Assembly (NCBI GenBank): GCA_019419865.1
Contig: JAHZIG010000015.1
Coordinates: forward strand, 3,648-67,647
Reading direction: 5' to 3'
Length of the DNA stretch: 64,000 nucleotides
Source: Clostridiales bacterium
Lineage (GTDB): Bacteria > Bacillota > Clostridia > Monoglobales > Monoglobaceae
The notes beneath the pieces were generated by a model. That model did not search any database. It had not been told where the DNA came from and saw only the letters and a list, made by a program, of their open reading frames with translations. The stretch's first letter is position 1, and every line of letters begins with the position of its first letter. Shown piece by piece: positions 49,276-58,570 of the stretch. The translations under genes and the position numbers were made by a program.

Positions 49276-51739
49276 ATTTGTTCAGGACTTTATTCCGGTT
49301 AAAAATATAAATTACGGAATCATCGAAACTACCGATGGCCGTTACATAAAAATTTTAGAGATAGAGCCGATCAATTTCATGCTTCGCTCCAGTGAAGAGC
49401 AGTTTGGAATCATCTCTTCTTTCGCGAGCTGGTTAAAAATTTCTCCCACGCGGCTGCAGTTTAAAAGTATTACCCGCAAAGCGGATTCCGATAAGCATGT
49501 AGCCATGGTAAAAAGAGAACTTGCCGAGGAAGAAAATGAACAATGCAAGCAGTTGGGCGAAGGATATATACGGCTTATCAAGGATGTAGGCAGCCGTGAA
49601 GCCTTAACCCGAAGGTTCTTTCTTATTTTTCAGTACGAAGAGCTTCGCCGCAGCGACAGTGATGATTTTGCCAAAATATACAGTGCTCTGCAAACGGCGG
49701 AGCAAACGGCAAGGGCATATTTCCTTCAGTGCGGAAACTCTATCTTACAACCCAAGGATCCGGACGAAGCGACTGCTGAAATTCTGTACATGTTTTTCAA
49801 CAGACAGTCCTGTGTGGATGAACCGTTTTCATCCCGTGTGAACCGTGTTGTTATGGACACCATGACGGCAAAAAACAAAGTAATCGGGATTGATCCCGTA
49901 CCGCATATACGCATTACCAACTTTCTTGCTCCACGCGGAATCAATTTAAAGCATTCCAATTACATTATTATGGACGGGCTATATTACTCGTTCTTATATA
50001 TAAAGGGAAATGGTTATCCTGGGATGGTTCGTGCGGGTTGGATGTCCTCTCTGATCAACGCCGGTGAAGGTATTGACGTCGATGTACATCTGCGCCGGGA
50101 AAACCGCAGCAGGACGATCGATAAGGTTGCACAGCGTATCAGGCTTAACCGTACCAAGTTGAGGAGTATGCAGGATACCAGCACTGACTATGAAGAGCTC
50201 ACGAATTCTATTCAGGCTGGTTACTATATCAAGCACGGAATCGCAAACAATAATGAAGATTTATTTTATATGTCCGTGTTTATTGCCATATCGGCAAAAA
50301 GCTATGAAGAGCTTCTTTGGCGCAAGCAGCAAATGACAGATATGCTGAAATCCATGGACATGTATACGAGCGACTGCAGGTTTCAGCAGGAAGACGCCTT
50401 AAAGTCAGTCATGCCGTTTTTGCATATAACGCCTTCGCTGGAAAAGAAATCACAGAGAAATGTGCTGACCAGCGGCGCAGCTTCTACCTATATGTTTACG
50501 AGCTTTGAAATGTCTGACGATACTGGCGTTCTACTTGGTATCAACCGACATAACAATTCACTTTGTATAGTGGATTTGTTCAATACAAAGAAAAATAAGA
50601 ATGCGAATCTGAACCTGCTCGGAACCAGCGGCGCGGGCAAGACCTTTACGATGCAGCTTTTGGCGCTGCGGATGAGGATGCGCGGCATACAGTGCTTCAT
50701 ACTCGCACCTATCAAGGGTCACGAGTTTCGCCGTGCGTGCAACCATATCGGCGGACAGTATATCAAAATAGCCCCCGGTTCGCCGCATTGTATCAATATC
50801 ATGGAGATCCGGCATACCATTACGCCGGAGATGGAACTGATCGATGAGATGGACTACAGCGAGATGGATTCTATGCTGGCAAGAAAAATCCAGCAGCTGA
50901 TGATATTTTTCTCGCTGCTGATCCCGGATATGACCAATGAGGAAGAACAAATGTTGGATGAGGCGCTCATCAAGACCTATGCCGACTTCAACATTACCCA
51001 TGATAATGACTCGCTGTATCTGGATTCCGAAGCGGATCCACCGGTCATGAAGAAAATGCCTATACTGGGAGACCTGCACAAGAATCTGCTTCAAAACAAA
51101 ATGACGGAACGCATAGCTGTTATTGTCAGCAGGTTTGTGACCGGCTCGGCGCAGTCTTTTAATAAAGGAACTAATGTGGACTTAACGAATAAGTACATCG
51201 TATTGGATCTGTCTGAACTGAAAGGGAAACTTCTTCCCGTTGGCATGATGATCGCACTGGACTATGTCTGGGATAATATCAAGGCAGACAGAACAAAAAA
51301 GAAAGCAATTTTAATTGATGAGATCTGGCAGCTAATTGGAGCATCCTCCAATAAACAGGCTGCCGATTTTTGTTTGACCATTTTCAAAACCATACGTGGG
51401 TTTGGAGGCGCCGCTATCTCAGCGACGCAAGACCTCTCTGATTTCTTCAGTCTGGAGGATGGCAAGTATGGCAGGGCAATCGTAAATAATTCAAAGAATA
51501 AAATCATTTTGAATCTTGAGCCTGACGAGGCACGATATGTGCAGGATGTGCTGAAGCTTACGAAAACCGAGATGCGGTCCATCACCCGTTTTGAACGCGG
51601 TGAAGCTTTGGTATATTCCAATAACAATAAAGTGCCTGTTGTGATAAAAGCTTCAAAAGAAGAACAGGAGATGATTACAACAGACCGAGCAGAACTGGAG
51701 GCAATCCTGCGTGAAAAACGCAAGAAGAAAACACATTAA
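49211..51739 (+). CDS. VirB4-like conjugation ATPase
   Basis: An 842-residue T4SS ATPase that energises assembly and transfer. The N-terminal domain (~20-350) is typical of VirB4/TrbE. Walker A is NLLGTSGAGKTFTMQLL (~467-483) and Walker B is KKAILIDEIWQLIG (~697-710), followed by SATQDLSDFFS and the ATPase C-terminal DEARYVQDVLKLT. The ATG lies within the prgI gene, preceded by an AAGGGTGGG site. It is the best-conserved marker of the element. Confidence 0.95.
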   Translation: MTDGSSGKSKKPKSKKRPEKLEFVQDFIPVKNINYGIIETTDGRYIKILEIEPINFMLRSSEEQFGIISSFASWLKISPTRLQFKSITRKADSDKHVAMVKRELAEEENEQCKQLGEGYIRLIKDVGSREALTRRFFLIFQYEELRRSDSDDFAKIYSALQTAEQTARAYFLQCGNSILQPKDPDEATAEILYMFFNRQSCVDEPFSSRVNRVVMDTMTAKNKVIGIDPVPHIRITNFLAPRGINLKHSNYIIMDGLYYSFLYIKGNGYPGMVRAGWMSSLINAGEGIDVDVHLRRENRSRTIDKVAQRIRLNRTKLRSMQDTSTDYEELTNSIQAGYYIKHGIANNNEDLFYMSVFIAISAKSYEELLWRKQQMTDMLKSMDMYTSDCRFQQEDALKSVMPFLHITPSLEKKSQRNVLTSGAASTYMFTSFEMSDDTGVLLGINRHNNSLCIVDLFNTKKNKNANLNLLGTSGAGKTFTMQLLALRMRMRGIQCFILAPIKGHEFRRACNHIGGQYIKIAPGSPHCINIMEIRHTITPEMELIDEMDYSEMDSMLARKIQQLMIFFSLLIPDMTNEEEQMLDEALIKTYADFNITHDNDSLYLDSEADPPVMKKMPILGDLHKNLLQNKMTERIAVIVSRFVTGSAQSFNKGTNVDLTNKYIVLDLSELKGKLLPVGMMIALDYVWDNIKADRTKKKAILIDEIWQLIGASSNKQAADFCLTIFKTIRGFGGAAISATQDLSDFFSLEDGKYGRAIVNNSKNKIILNLEPDEARYVQDVLKLTKTEMRSITRFERGEALVYSNNNKVPVVIKASKEEQEMITTDRAELEAILREKRKKKTH

Positions 51740-51799
51740 GTCTTAAAATGCGCATTTTGATAGAAATACGCATTGACTATATTGAAGGAGGTGGTGAAA

Positions 51800-52357
51800 A
51801 TGCTTTTGCAAGACGAACAATATGTCGTGAAATGGCTGTCGCAATATGGAGCCTTACCGAAAACACAGATTATAAAAATGCTGCGTAAGCCACCGCAGAC
51901 TGCTGAGAAAATCCTGCGAAATTTGAAAAAACAGATGCAAATTTCCGATGTCGGCGGTGGATATTATGTTGCTCTTGACTCCATGTGCCAGCCTGATCAA
52001 AGAACGATTCTTGCCGTATGGGTTTTGCTAAAGTTTATAGATTTTGTAGATCCGATGGCACATTATCCGGCTGTCTACCCTGCACAGCTCTTTTTTCTGA
52101 AAGAAAATGTCGGTTACGAAATCGTTGTATTATATGACGGCGAAACAAGCCTGTTGAGGCTACTGCAGCCGGACGATGATTTGAAATATATCATCATTCT
52201 GCCGCATATTTCAATGGCGGCGCACTTAAAGTTACCGAAAGCGCCGTGCCTGTTTGCAACCGTTGATTTTGAAGGGCAGGATGAGCCGGAAGTGACATTC
52301 TATTCTATGGAGGCAATAGCAAATGAAAACACACAGTACATTTCAAAAAGCTCTTGA
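51800..52357 (+). CDS. ICE hypothetical protein with N-terminal winged helix (DUF5697-like)
   Basis: A 185-residue protein starting at ATG 51800 (AGGAGGTGG upstream). The N terminus (~8-55, VVKWLSQYGALPKTQIIKML) looks like a winged helix; the rest (~60-170) alternates strands and helices, with a Phe/Tyr-rich core. It resembles the DUF5697 group of conjugative-element proteins by pattern only. It lies between virB4 and the RusA-motif gene, overlapping the latter by 35 bp. Function unknown. Confidence 0.6.
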   Translation: MLLQDEQYVVKWLSQYGALPKTQIIKMLRKPPQTAEKILRNLKKQMQISDVGGGYYVALDSMCQPDQRTILAVWVLLKFIDFVDPMAHYPAVYPAQLFFLKENVGYEIVVLYDGETSLLRLLQPDDDLKYIIILPHISMAAHLKLPKAPCLFATVDFEGQDEPEVTFYSMEAIANENTQYISKSS

Positions 52358-53006
52358 TAAAATAGATGCAAAAATTCAGGAACTGCACGAACAAGCCTTC
52401 TCTGTGAGACGATCCTATCAGGATGGCAATATAAAGCAGGCATATGAAAGTGCGCTGAGGTTGGAAGAGGTTTCGGAGAAAACCGTGCTTCTAACCCGTG
52501 CGCTTCCGGCGTATACGGGAAACCCTAAAGCAAGGCTGGAAACCGAAAACCTAATCAAGCTGTCAATCCCTATAGAGATCGGCTTTACCGAGGAAGGATG
52601 GTTTTCACTCAGGATTCCTGCCCTACTGCCGAAGAAGGATGCCGGTTCTGCCGACTATATTCGGTCTTCACTCTATCTTGCCATGCGGGAATTCTTTCTG
52701 GATTCTCAGCCTGTAAGATACAATGACTGTGTTTTAATATACCGTCATATATATGCCAGAGACAGACCGGAAAGAAAGAAACGCGACCATGACAATATTG
52801 AGGTAAATATGGTTTCGGATATTGTCGCAATGTATGTTTTGCCGGATGACGGTCCATCGGTTTGCTCTCACTATTATTGCAGCGCGCAGGGACAGTCTGA
52901 CCGAACAGAGGTCTATGTTGTACCGCAATGTGAGTTTACAGGGTGGCTGGAAAACGAAAAACAGATGCCTGAACAGGGGGTGAAACTGTATGAAAAACGG
53001 CTTTAA
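52323..53006 (+). CDS. ICE protein with RusA-like acidic motif (DUF6100-like)
   Basis: A 227-residue protein. The N-terminal ~75 residues are helical. The C-terminal part contains KRDHDNIEVNMVSDIVAMYV followed by LPDD (~151-174). The spacing of Asp residues, DxDN-x7-D-x8-DD, closely follows the metal-binding motif of RusA Holliday-junction resolvases (DxDN-x6-D-x9-DD). Overall length and the rest of the sequence differ, so this is a possible remote relative only. It overlaps the genes on both sides, consistent with a compact operon. Confidence 0.6.
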   Translation: MKTHSTFQKALDKIDAKIQELHEQAFSVRRSYQDGNIKQAYESALRLEEVSEKTVLLTRALPAYTGNPKARLETENLIKLSIPIEIGFTEEGWFSLRIPALLPKKDAGSADYIRSSLYLAMREFFLDSQPVRYNDCVLIYRHIYARDRPERKKRDHDNIEVNMVSDIVAMYVLPDDGPSVCSHYYCSAQGQSDRTEVYVVPQCEFTGWLENEKQMPEQGVKLYEKRL

Positions 53007-53187
53007 AAGCAAAAAAAACATATGTAAAAATCGCTTTCAGCCGCAGGTGAAAAATAACATCTGTTTGGACAAGCGCAAAAAGCCCTTCGCCGCTGCGTTT
53101 TGGAGAAGATTTCGCAAGAGGAATTCCGACAAAGAGAGCAGTCATGTTGTCGGAAAAACTCCGCATACTGGAGGAAGGCAACAATGA
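52990..53187 (+). CDS. Small very basic ICE protein
   Basis: 65 residues with about one third Lys/Arg (KSKKNICKNRFQPQ; KRKKPFAAAFWRRFRKRN). GGGGGTG precedes the ATG inside the upstream gene, and the stop overlaps the next start (ATGA). The tight coupling on both sides argues that it is real. A nucleic-acid-binding role is possible; no family recognised. Confidence 0.55.
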   Translation: MKNGFKSKKNICKNRFQPQVKNNICLDKRKKPFAAAFWRRFRKRNSDKESSHVVGKTPHTGGRQQ

Positions 53188-54338
53188 TACAATTCCGCCC
53201 CGGCAGTCATGTGCATCGGCTCGTAACATTGCTTTCAGTCGTCGGCGAATATCCGGTTCGGTCAGTTCATCTTCTGGGAAATGACAGGGTTTACAAAGCA
53301 ATGATTCACAAACTGACCATGCAGCAGAGATTCCGCAATTCCCAGACTGGAACAGAAATGACCTGCCGTTTGCTTACCGTAACAGGCGCCGGCGCCGATA
53401 AATCTATCCGCCTATATAAAGCCGCTCTCCCCATACTGGAATGGATTTATCCTGATGCACTTCGGTATTATTTACATGCATTCTGGAATCATAAATTCCC
53501 CGGAGATGTGTCCCACCGTCAGCGGAACCACAGAGTTGCTGAAGCAGCTGCGATGTGTATGCGTTCCGGTATTGAGATATTGCCATATATGCTTCCGGAG
53601 CTTCAGAACCTGCAGATACGCAGGGTCATACCGGGTTACGCTTGTTTCTATTTTGCAAGAGCACTTAAGAACATCGGCAGCAATGAGCTGAACAAAACCA
53701 TGTTTACGCGTATGGTAGGTGCAATCTATTCCAGCAGCATATGTTATGCAGTCTATAACACGAGAAATGCCGTAATGAAATGGAATGGCATGGGTGAATT
53801 TAAAACGCTGCACAGCTTAATCGAAACCGGAAGGCTGAATGCCGGTATATCTCGGGTTGACTCTGCTATTCTTTTCGGTGAGTCTGACAGCGCAGCGATG
53901 AACACCCTACTGGCATCAGATAAAACCGAACGGCTGGAGTTCCGGTTCGATGCAGTTTACCAGCATATTTATTTTGTACCCATGAACGATTGCGGAATCC
54001 GGCAGATGCGTATTCTCATGCTCCCAGACTGGAACAGGAGACTCCTTGATCTGTTATTTGAACCAGAGACTCAGTCTAATTATCAAGGCTCTTTTGAATA
54101 CGACGCCTATATCAACGGTATTTATATACTTTCGCATTTGGACGGCGACATTGCCAGACTGATTCGGTTTCGGGAGGCGATTGCAGCGCAGCCCGGTATA
54201 AAAGCCGAGGTCCTCTGCTTCCCCTACCAGGTGGCATTCTTACAAGAATATTTGGACCAACTTGCCACAATAAGAACGATTGATATAAACCTGGTAGAAG
54301 CAGAACTTGGATTGGAAAGGAGTAATAACTTTGGATGA
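53184..54338 (+). CDS. ICE hypothetical protein (384 aa)
   Basis: From ATG 53184 (GGAGGAAGG upstream). The start is winged-helix-like (VHRLVTLLSVVGEYPVRSVH, ~9-28, then YKAMIHKLTMQQRF), followed by a long helical region and a C-terminal alpha/beta part (VYQHIYFVPMNDCGIRQMRI, ~258-277). This is reminiscent of replication-relaxation-type or other accessory proteins that often precede virD4 in Gram-positive elements, but I cannot name the family. It overlaps virD4 by 8 bp. Role unknown; DNA processing is plausible from position. Confidence 0.6.
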   Translation: MIQFRPGSHVHRLVTLLSVVGEYPVRSVHLLGNDRVYKAMIHKLTMQQRFRNSQTGTEMTCRLLTVTGAGADKSIRLYKAALPILEWIYPDALRYYLHAFWNHKFPGDVSHRQRNHRVAEAAAMCMRSGIEILPYMLPELQNLQIRRVIPGYACFYFARALKNIGSNELNKTMFTRMVGAIYSSSICYAVYNTRNAVMKWNGMGEFKTLHSLIETGRLNAGISRVDSAILFGESDSAAMNTLLASDKTERLEFRFDAVYQHIYFVPMNDCGIRQMRILMLPDWNRRLLDLLFEPETQSNYQGSFEYDAYINGIYILSHLDGDIARLIRFREAIAAQPGIKAEVLCFPYQVAFLQEYLDQLATIRTIDINLVEAELGLERSNNFG

Positions 54339-56217
54339 TAAAAAAAGACTTATAGTTATAATCATCGCTGCCATACTCGGATGCATCGGGCTGTTTTATT
54401 TAGGCGGAATACTTGGCCAATTCATGAGAAATTATACAGCATGGAATTCTTCAGATGGGCTTGAAAGCGGAGCATCCATTGCTTCGTTAGACTGGAATCC
54501 ACTGGCTTGCATTCGTCAAGCTTTTACTCCAGAGGGCCTGAAAGGAATCGCTGGAATCCTGTTTGCAGGAGGCGCGCTATTTGCGTATGTCAAACTGAAT
54601 GATAAATTCGGAGGCAAGGAGCACGACCCACGCGGCTTTACGAAGAGTAAGTCCGGTGCATATGGCACAGCCTCCTGGATGACGGAGAAAGAAATGAAAA
54701 GTCTTCTTGAGGTGACCACCCCTGGCAAAGCGGAAGGCGTTATCTTGGGTGAGTATGACGGCAATGCGGTCTGTATGCCCAAAGACACCAGACTCAACCG
54801 GCATATTGCGATATTTGGCGCATCCGGGACTATGAAATCGCGGGCGATTATACGGAATTCTCTGTTCCAGGCATTGAAACGAAATGAGTCTGTAGTGATT
54901 ACGGATCCCAAGGGCGAGCTTTATTCCGATACTTCGGAACTTTATAGGAAAAACGGGTATGATGTAAAAGTATTTAATCTGGTAAACCCTGAACACGGAG
55001 ATTCATGGAACTGCATGTCGGACTTGAATGGAGATACTCTGATGGCGCAGATGCTGACGAATGTCATTATCGGCAACACCAGTTCTGGAAAAACCGATCA
55101 CTTCTGGGATAACGGAGAAGGTAATTTATTGAAAGCGCTGGTCTTATACATAGATCGAGACAGAACCCGCAGCCCTTCTGAAAAGAATCTGCCGTCAGTG
55201 TATCAACTGCTGACGCAACATACGGAACGGCAGCTCACAGCACTGTTTGAAAAACTGCCGCTTGACCATCCGGCAAGAGCCCCCTATAATTTATTTGCTC
55301 AGTCGAGCGATACAGTCCGTTCCGGTATTATACTCGGGCTTGGCACCAGGCTGCAGGTATTGCAGAACCAGGCAGTCAAAGAGATCACAAGCAGGTCTGA
55401 CATAGATCTGACAGCGCCGGCTAAGCGCAAATGTGCATATTATATTATACTGAGCGACCAGGATGCGACAATGGCATTCCTATCCTCGCTCTTCTTCTCA
55501 TTCTTGTTCATCAGACTGACCCGCTATGCGGACTCAAGACCAAACGGTCGCTGCGATGTGCCAGTAAATCTCATACTCGATGAGTTCAACAACGTAGGGC
55601 GTATCGGCGGTGCGGCAAATGGATCCGATTTCGCACGGTCTCTCAGTGTCATCCGTTCAAGAGACATCAGGGTTATGATAGCAGTTCAGAGTTTGGGACA
55701 GCTGCAGAACCGGTATCCCAACAATCTATGGGCGGAAATCATCGGCAACGCTGATATTCAACTCATGCTGGGATGTACAGACGATGTGACGGCGAAATAT
55801 TTTTCGGAGCGCAGCGGTGATATGAGTATACAAATCAACTCAACCATGACGGTGCGTCAAACCATGGCAGTAGCACAAGTGATCCCACAATATCGTCAGA
55901 CTGAGGGACAGGGACGAAGAAAACTTCTGACTCCAGATGAGGTGCTGCGGCTCCCGAACGAAGAAATGCTTTGTATTATCCGCGGCTGCAATATACTCAA
56001 ATTAAAAAAGCTGGATTATACAAAGCATCCTACTGCAAAACAAATAAAACGCGTTTCTATCATGGATTATGTACCGGCTGCTGAAAACACATACCAGACT
56101 GAGAATATAACAGCAACAGATTTCATCCCGGATAGGCCCGTGCATCAAGAAGAACCTGAAAAGCCACCAAGAAAAAAGCCGCTCTACAGTTCAGCACAGC
56201 CGCCTGATGATTTTTAG
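54331..56217 (+). CDS. VirD4/TraG-family coupling protein
   Basis: A 628-residue T4SS coupling ATPase that brings the relaxase-DNA complex to the channel. Start TTG 54331, 8 bp after AAAGGAG. Two N-terminal membrane helices (~7-27 and ~68-90) precede the motor domain. Walker A reads FGASGTMKSRAI (~161-172), with Met where the P-loop usually has Gly before Lys, a variant known in a clostridial VirD4 group. Further motifs are VITDPKGELYSDT (~189), NLILDEFNNVGRI (~411) and AVQSLGQLQNRYP. The C-terminal ~50 residues are Pro/Glu-rich. Confidence 0.93.
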   Translation: MDDKKRLIVIIIAAILGCIGLFYLGGILGQFMRNYTAWNSSDGLESGASIASLDWNPLACIRQAFTPEGLKGIAGILFAGGALFAYVKLNDKFGGKEHDPRGFTKSKSGAYGTASWMTEKEMKSLLEVTTPGKAEGVILGEYDGNAVCMPKDTRLNRHIAIFGASGTMKSRAIIRNSLFQALKRNESVVITDPKGELYSDTSELYRKNGYDVKVFNLVNPEHGDSWNCMSDLNGDTLMAQMLTNVIIGNTSSGKTDHFWDNGEGNLLKALVLYIDRDRTRSPSEKNLPSVYQLLTQHTERQLTALFEKLPLDHPARAPYNLFAQSSDTVRSGIILGLGTRLQVLQNQAVKEITSRSDIDLTAPAKRKCAYYIILSDQDATMAFLSSLFFSFLFIRLTRYADSRPNGRCDVPVNLILDEFNNVGRIGGAANGSDFARSLSVIRSRDIRVMIAVQSLGQLQNRYPNNLWAEIIGNADIQLMLGCTDDVTAKYFSERSGDMSIQINSTMTVRQTMAVAQVIPQYRQTEGQGRRKLLTPDEVLRLPNEEMLCIIRGCNILKLKKLDYTKHPTAKQIKRVSIMDYVPAAENTYQTENITATDFIPDRPVHQEEPEKPPRKKPLYSSAQPPDDF

Positions 56218-56245
56218 CGATAAATTTATCTATAAATTCATCGCT
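56216..56245. promoter_or_regulatory. Long dyad between virD4 and the antitoxin gene
   Basis: AGCGATAAATTTAT-CT-ATAAATTCATCGCT: arms of 14 bp with one mismatch, overlapping the virD4 stop. It could be a terminator (AT-rich tail) or an operator for the Phd-type autoregulator downstream. Confidence 0.45.
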
Positions 56246-56324
56246 ATTATATTGATATTTTTATCTATCAGCAGTATGATAATATTGAAAGCGGCTATGC
56301 TAATATTAAATGGAGGCTTGCAAG

Positions 56325-56651
56325 ATGGCACGAGCAACGATTTTGAATATTATAAACTCTATGGTTCCTATTTCGCGGTTCAATAAGGGTGAAGCAAGCA
56401 AAATTTTTGATGAGGTTGCATCTTCCGGCACAAAGATCGTGATCAAGAACAACCGGCCTGCATGTGTACTGCTCTCGCCGGCGCAATACGAATCTTTGAT
56501 GGAGATGCTCTCGGACTCTCTCCTCTATACTGAGGCAGAAAAACGAATGGCAACCAATAACGACAGCGAAACTCTTTCCTACGAAGCTGTCATGGAAGAG
56601 CTTGGCATTACACAGAAAGAACTCGACGATATTGATGTCGAAATTGAGTAA
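56325..56651 (+). CDS. Phd/YefM-family antitoxin
   Basis: A 108-residue antitoxin: an N-terminal DNA-binding Phd fold (ISRFNKGEASKIFDEV, ~16-31; and VIKNNRPACVLLSPAQYESL, ~38-57), then a flexible acidic C terminus (TQKELDDIDVEIE) that normally covers the toxin. ATG 56325 is behind GGAGG. The expected RelE/ParE toxin gene follows only as a 17-codon stub, so this appears to be an orphan. Confidence 0.8.
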   Translation: MARATILNIINSMVPISRFNKGEASKIFDEVASSGTKIVIKNNRPACVLLSPAQYESLMEMLSDSLLYTEAEKRMATNNDSETLSYEAVMEELGITQKELDDIDVEIE

Positions 56652-56663
56652 GGAGCCGATGTC

Positions 56664-56717
56664 ATGGAATGGGATATAGAGTATATCAAAGAGGCGGAGC
56701 GCCGGATCAATCTTTAA
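56664..56717 (+). pseudogene. Truncated RelE/ParE-type toxin remnant
   Basis: A 17-codon frame, MEWDIEYIKEAERRINL, directly after the antitoxin (12 bp gap, AAGGAG before it). The first residues resemble the start of RelE-type toxins (xWxIEYxKEAxK), but it ends at once in TAA and terminators. Confidence 0.45.
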
Positions 56718-56743
56718 AAAACAAACAATTAAATATAAAATTC

Positions 56744-56771
56744 AAGCATCTCTTATATGAGGTGCTTTTTA
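56744..56771 (+). terminator. Terminator 1 after the antitoxin
   Basis: AAGCATCTC, a 6-nt loop and GAGGTGCTT, then TTTT. Confidence 0.7.
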
Positions 56772-56782
56772 TATATATTTGA

Positions 56783-56818
56783 AACCTGCTGAGAAATCGC
56801 TTTTCAGCAGGTTTTTTT
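56783..56818 (+). terminator. Terminator 2 after the antitoxin
   Basis: AACCTGCTGA, an 11-nt loop and TCAGCAGGTT, followed by TTTTT. Confidence 0.85.
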
Positions 56819-56849
56819 ATTAGCAAACCCAATCGAAGGAGGAGAATAT

Positions 56850-58100
56850 ATGCCAACAAAAAAGAACATAACCCCTAAAGAAACAGTGCAGCCTGATGAA
56901 GGCGAAGTTTCCCAGACTGAGACAAATCTGGAAACGGAAGAACGAAACAATCCGGAAGAATCCGGAAACAGCGAGTTAAACGCTCAGACTGATTTGGAAT
57001 CGGAGTCTGATAAAGAGAATTCACCTGAAGACGCCGAAGAGGCTGCTGTATCCAAAGCTTCTGACCAGACTGACACTGAAATCGAAGAAAAACCAAGAAC
57101 ACGACGCCGAAAAACAGCTGAGCCGGTCAGTGAAAATAATAATATAAGCCCTGAGGGCCCTGAGCCGGCAGCACCTCGCAGAACCCGAACCCGGTCTGAC
57201 AGAACATCCCCTGTTTTATCGATCGATGACCAACGGACTGTCGAAACCGATGCAGACAAAGCAAGAAATGATTTATTGGATTTGCTGGAGTCCCAGAAAT
57301 CCGGGAAAATCTTGTCCGGGACGATCCAAGGTGTCGAGCGTTCCGATAACCAGCAAGCACATTCCTTGGCAGTCATTTATCACGGAGAATATAAAGTCAT
57401 TATACCTGCCGAGGAAGCAGTTGATCCTCCTGAGGATTACAGGGGGATGCTGCCTCAGGATGTTTTGCACTATATGCTCACAAAACGCCTTGGTGCAGAA
57501 GTGGACTATATTGTAAAAGGGATTGACGCTGCTGAGAATATTGCGGTAGCCAGCCGATTAGATGCAATGCGTGCAAAGCGAAGGCAATATTATCTTGCCA
57601 CAGACCGGGACGGCAATAATCTGATTTATTCAGATATCTGTGCTGAAGCACGAGTTGTTTCTGTCATACGCGCAGGTGTTTTTGTGGAGCTGTTCGGTCT
57701 GGAGGTATACATCCCGCTGCGGGAACTGAGCTATCAGAGATGGCTTGATGCATCGGGGCACTTCCAGCCCGGTCAGCGTATCCTCGTAAAGATTCTGAGT
57801 GTGGACAGGAGCGACCGTGACCATATCAGGGTCACGGCGTCCGTCAAGCAGGCAGGTGAAAACCCATATGAAAAAGCGCTGCGGAGATATTCCGTCGGGA
57901 ACCGGTATGTCGGTACGGTCAGTATGGTGGATACCAACGGGGTATTCGTAGCCCTTGACGGCGGAATCGACTGCTTATGCAGCTATCCCAAACGCGGCCG
58001 TCCGCCGCGCGGAGCCCGGGTCACTGTCCGGATACTTGGTATCAATCACGATTCCAACCGAATCTGGGGAGCCATCACTCATATAGCAACAGCAAGATAG
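56850..58100 (+). CDS. ICE protein with acidic N terminus and S1-type RNA-binding domains
   Basis: A 416-residue protein. Residues ~1-120 are disordered and rich in Glu, Pro, Ser and Asn, with a basic patch KPRTRRRKTAEP (~81-92). The ordered part (~145-416) contains up to three S1/OB-like beta-barrels; the clearest read GVFVELFGLEVYIPLREL (~278-295) and YVGTVSMVDTNGVFVALDGG (~352-371). S1 domains bind RNA or single-stranded DNA. AAGGAGGAG precedes the ATG; strong terminators lie just upstream, so it begins a new transcript. Role in the element unknown. Confidence 0.75.
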   Translation: MPTKKNITPKETVQPDEGEVSQTETNLETEERNNPEESGNSELNAQTDLESESDKENSPEDAEEAAVSKASDQTDTEIEEKPRTRRRKTAEPVSENNNISPEGPEPAAPRRTRTRSDRTSPVLSIDDQRTVETDADKARNDLLDLLESQKSGKILSGTIQGVERSDNQQAHSLAVIYHGEYKVIIPAEEAVDPPEDYRGMLPQDVLHYMLTKRLGAEVDYIVKGIDAAENIAVASRLDAMRAKRRQYYLATDRDGNNLIYSDICAEARVVSVIRAGVFVELFGLEVYIPLRELSYQRWLDASGHFQPGQRILVKILSVDRSDRDHIRVTASVKQAGENPYEKALRRYSVGNRYVGTVSMVDTNGVFVALDGGIDCLCSYPKRGRPPRGARVTVRILGINHDSNRIWGAITHIATAR

Positions 58101-58127
58101 TCATCCTGATGAGAAAGGAGGTATTTT

Positions 58128-58541
58128 ATGACAAACTATGAACTAACCAACGAGGAAAAGAACCGACGCAAGAATGTTTCGGCTCATACCCGGAAGATGG
58201 TAATGTCCCAGTTGCGTATTGATGACCAGGATGAGACGTCACTTATGACTGATTATCGGGATTATTATCTGCAGATATCTTTTTCAGAGTTACATCCGCT
58301 GATGGTATTTTGTGTTGCTAAGGGAATGAAAACTCCCAGTACTGCAAAACAGAGAAAGCTGGTCAACGAGCTGAACCTGAAAAGCATTCTTGGCAGTCAT
58401 GCAATCAACGATGAAGTTGGATGCTATTCTTATAGGGCTACACATTGGCTCGATAAGGAAATAGATCCAGCTCGTTTTTTTGAAATGCTGAATCGCTGCA
58501 TTGATGAAGCCGATAAGGGCTATCGCAGGCTGACGGCTTAA
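58128..58541 (+). CDS. ICE hypothetical protein (137 aa)
   Basis: A soluble helical protein with many charged residues; the motif LTNEEKNRRKNVSAHTRKMV lies near the start. No recognised domain. AAAGGAGG precedes the ATG; it lies 27 bp after the S1-domain gene, in the same operon. Function unknown. Confidence 0.6.
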   Translation: MTNYELTNEEKNRRKNVSAHTRKMVMSQLRIDDQDETSLMTDYRDYYLQISFSELHPLMVFCVAKGMKTPSTAKQRKLVNELNLKSILGSHAINDEVGCYSYRATHWLDKEIDPARFFEMLNRCIDEADKGYRRLTA

Positions 58542-58570
58542 AGATCGGCACATCGGAAAGGAAAAGGAAA

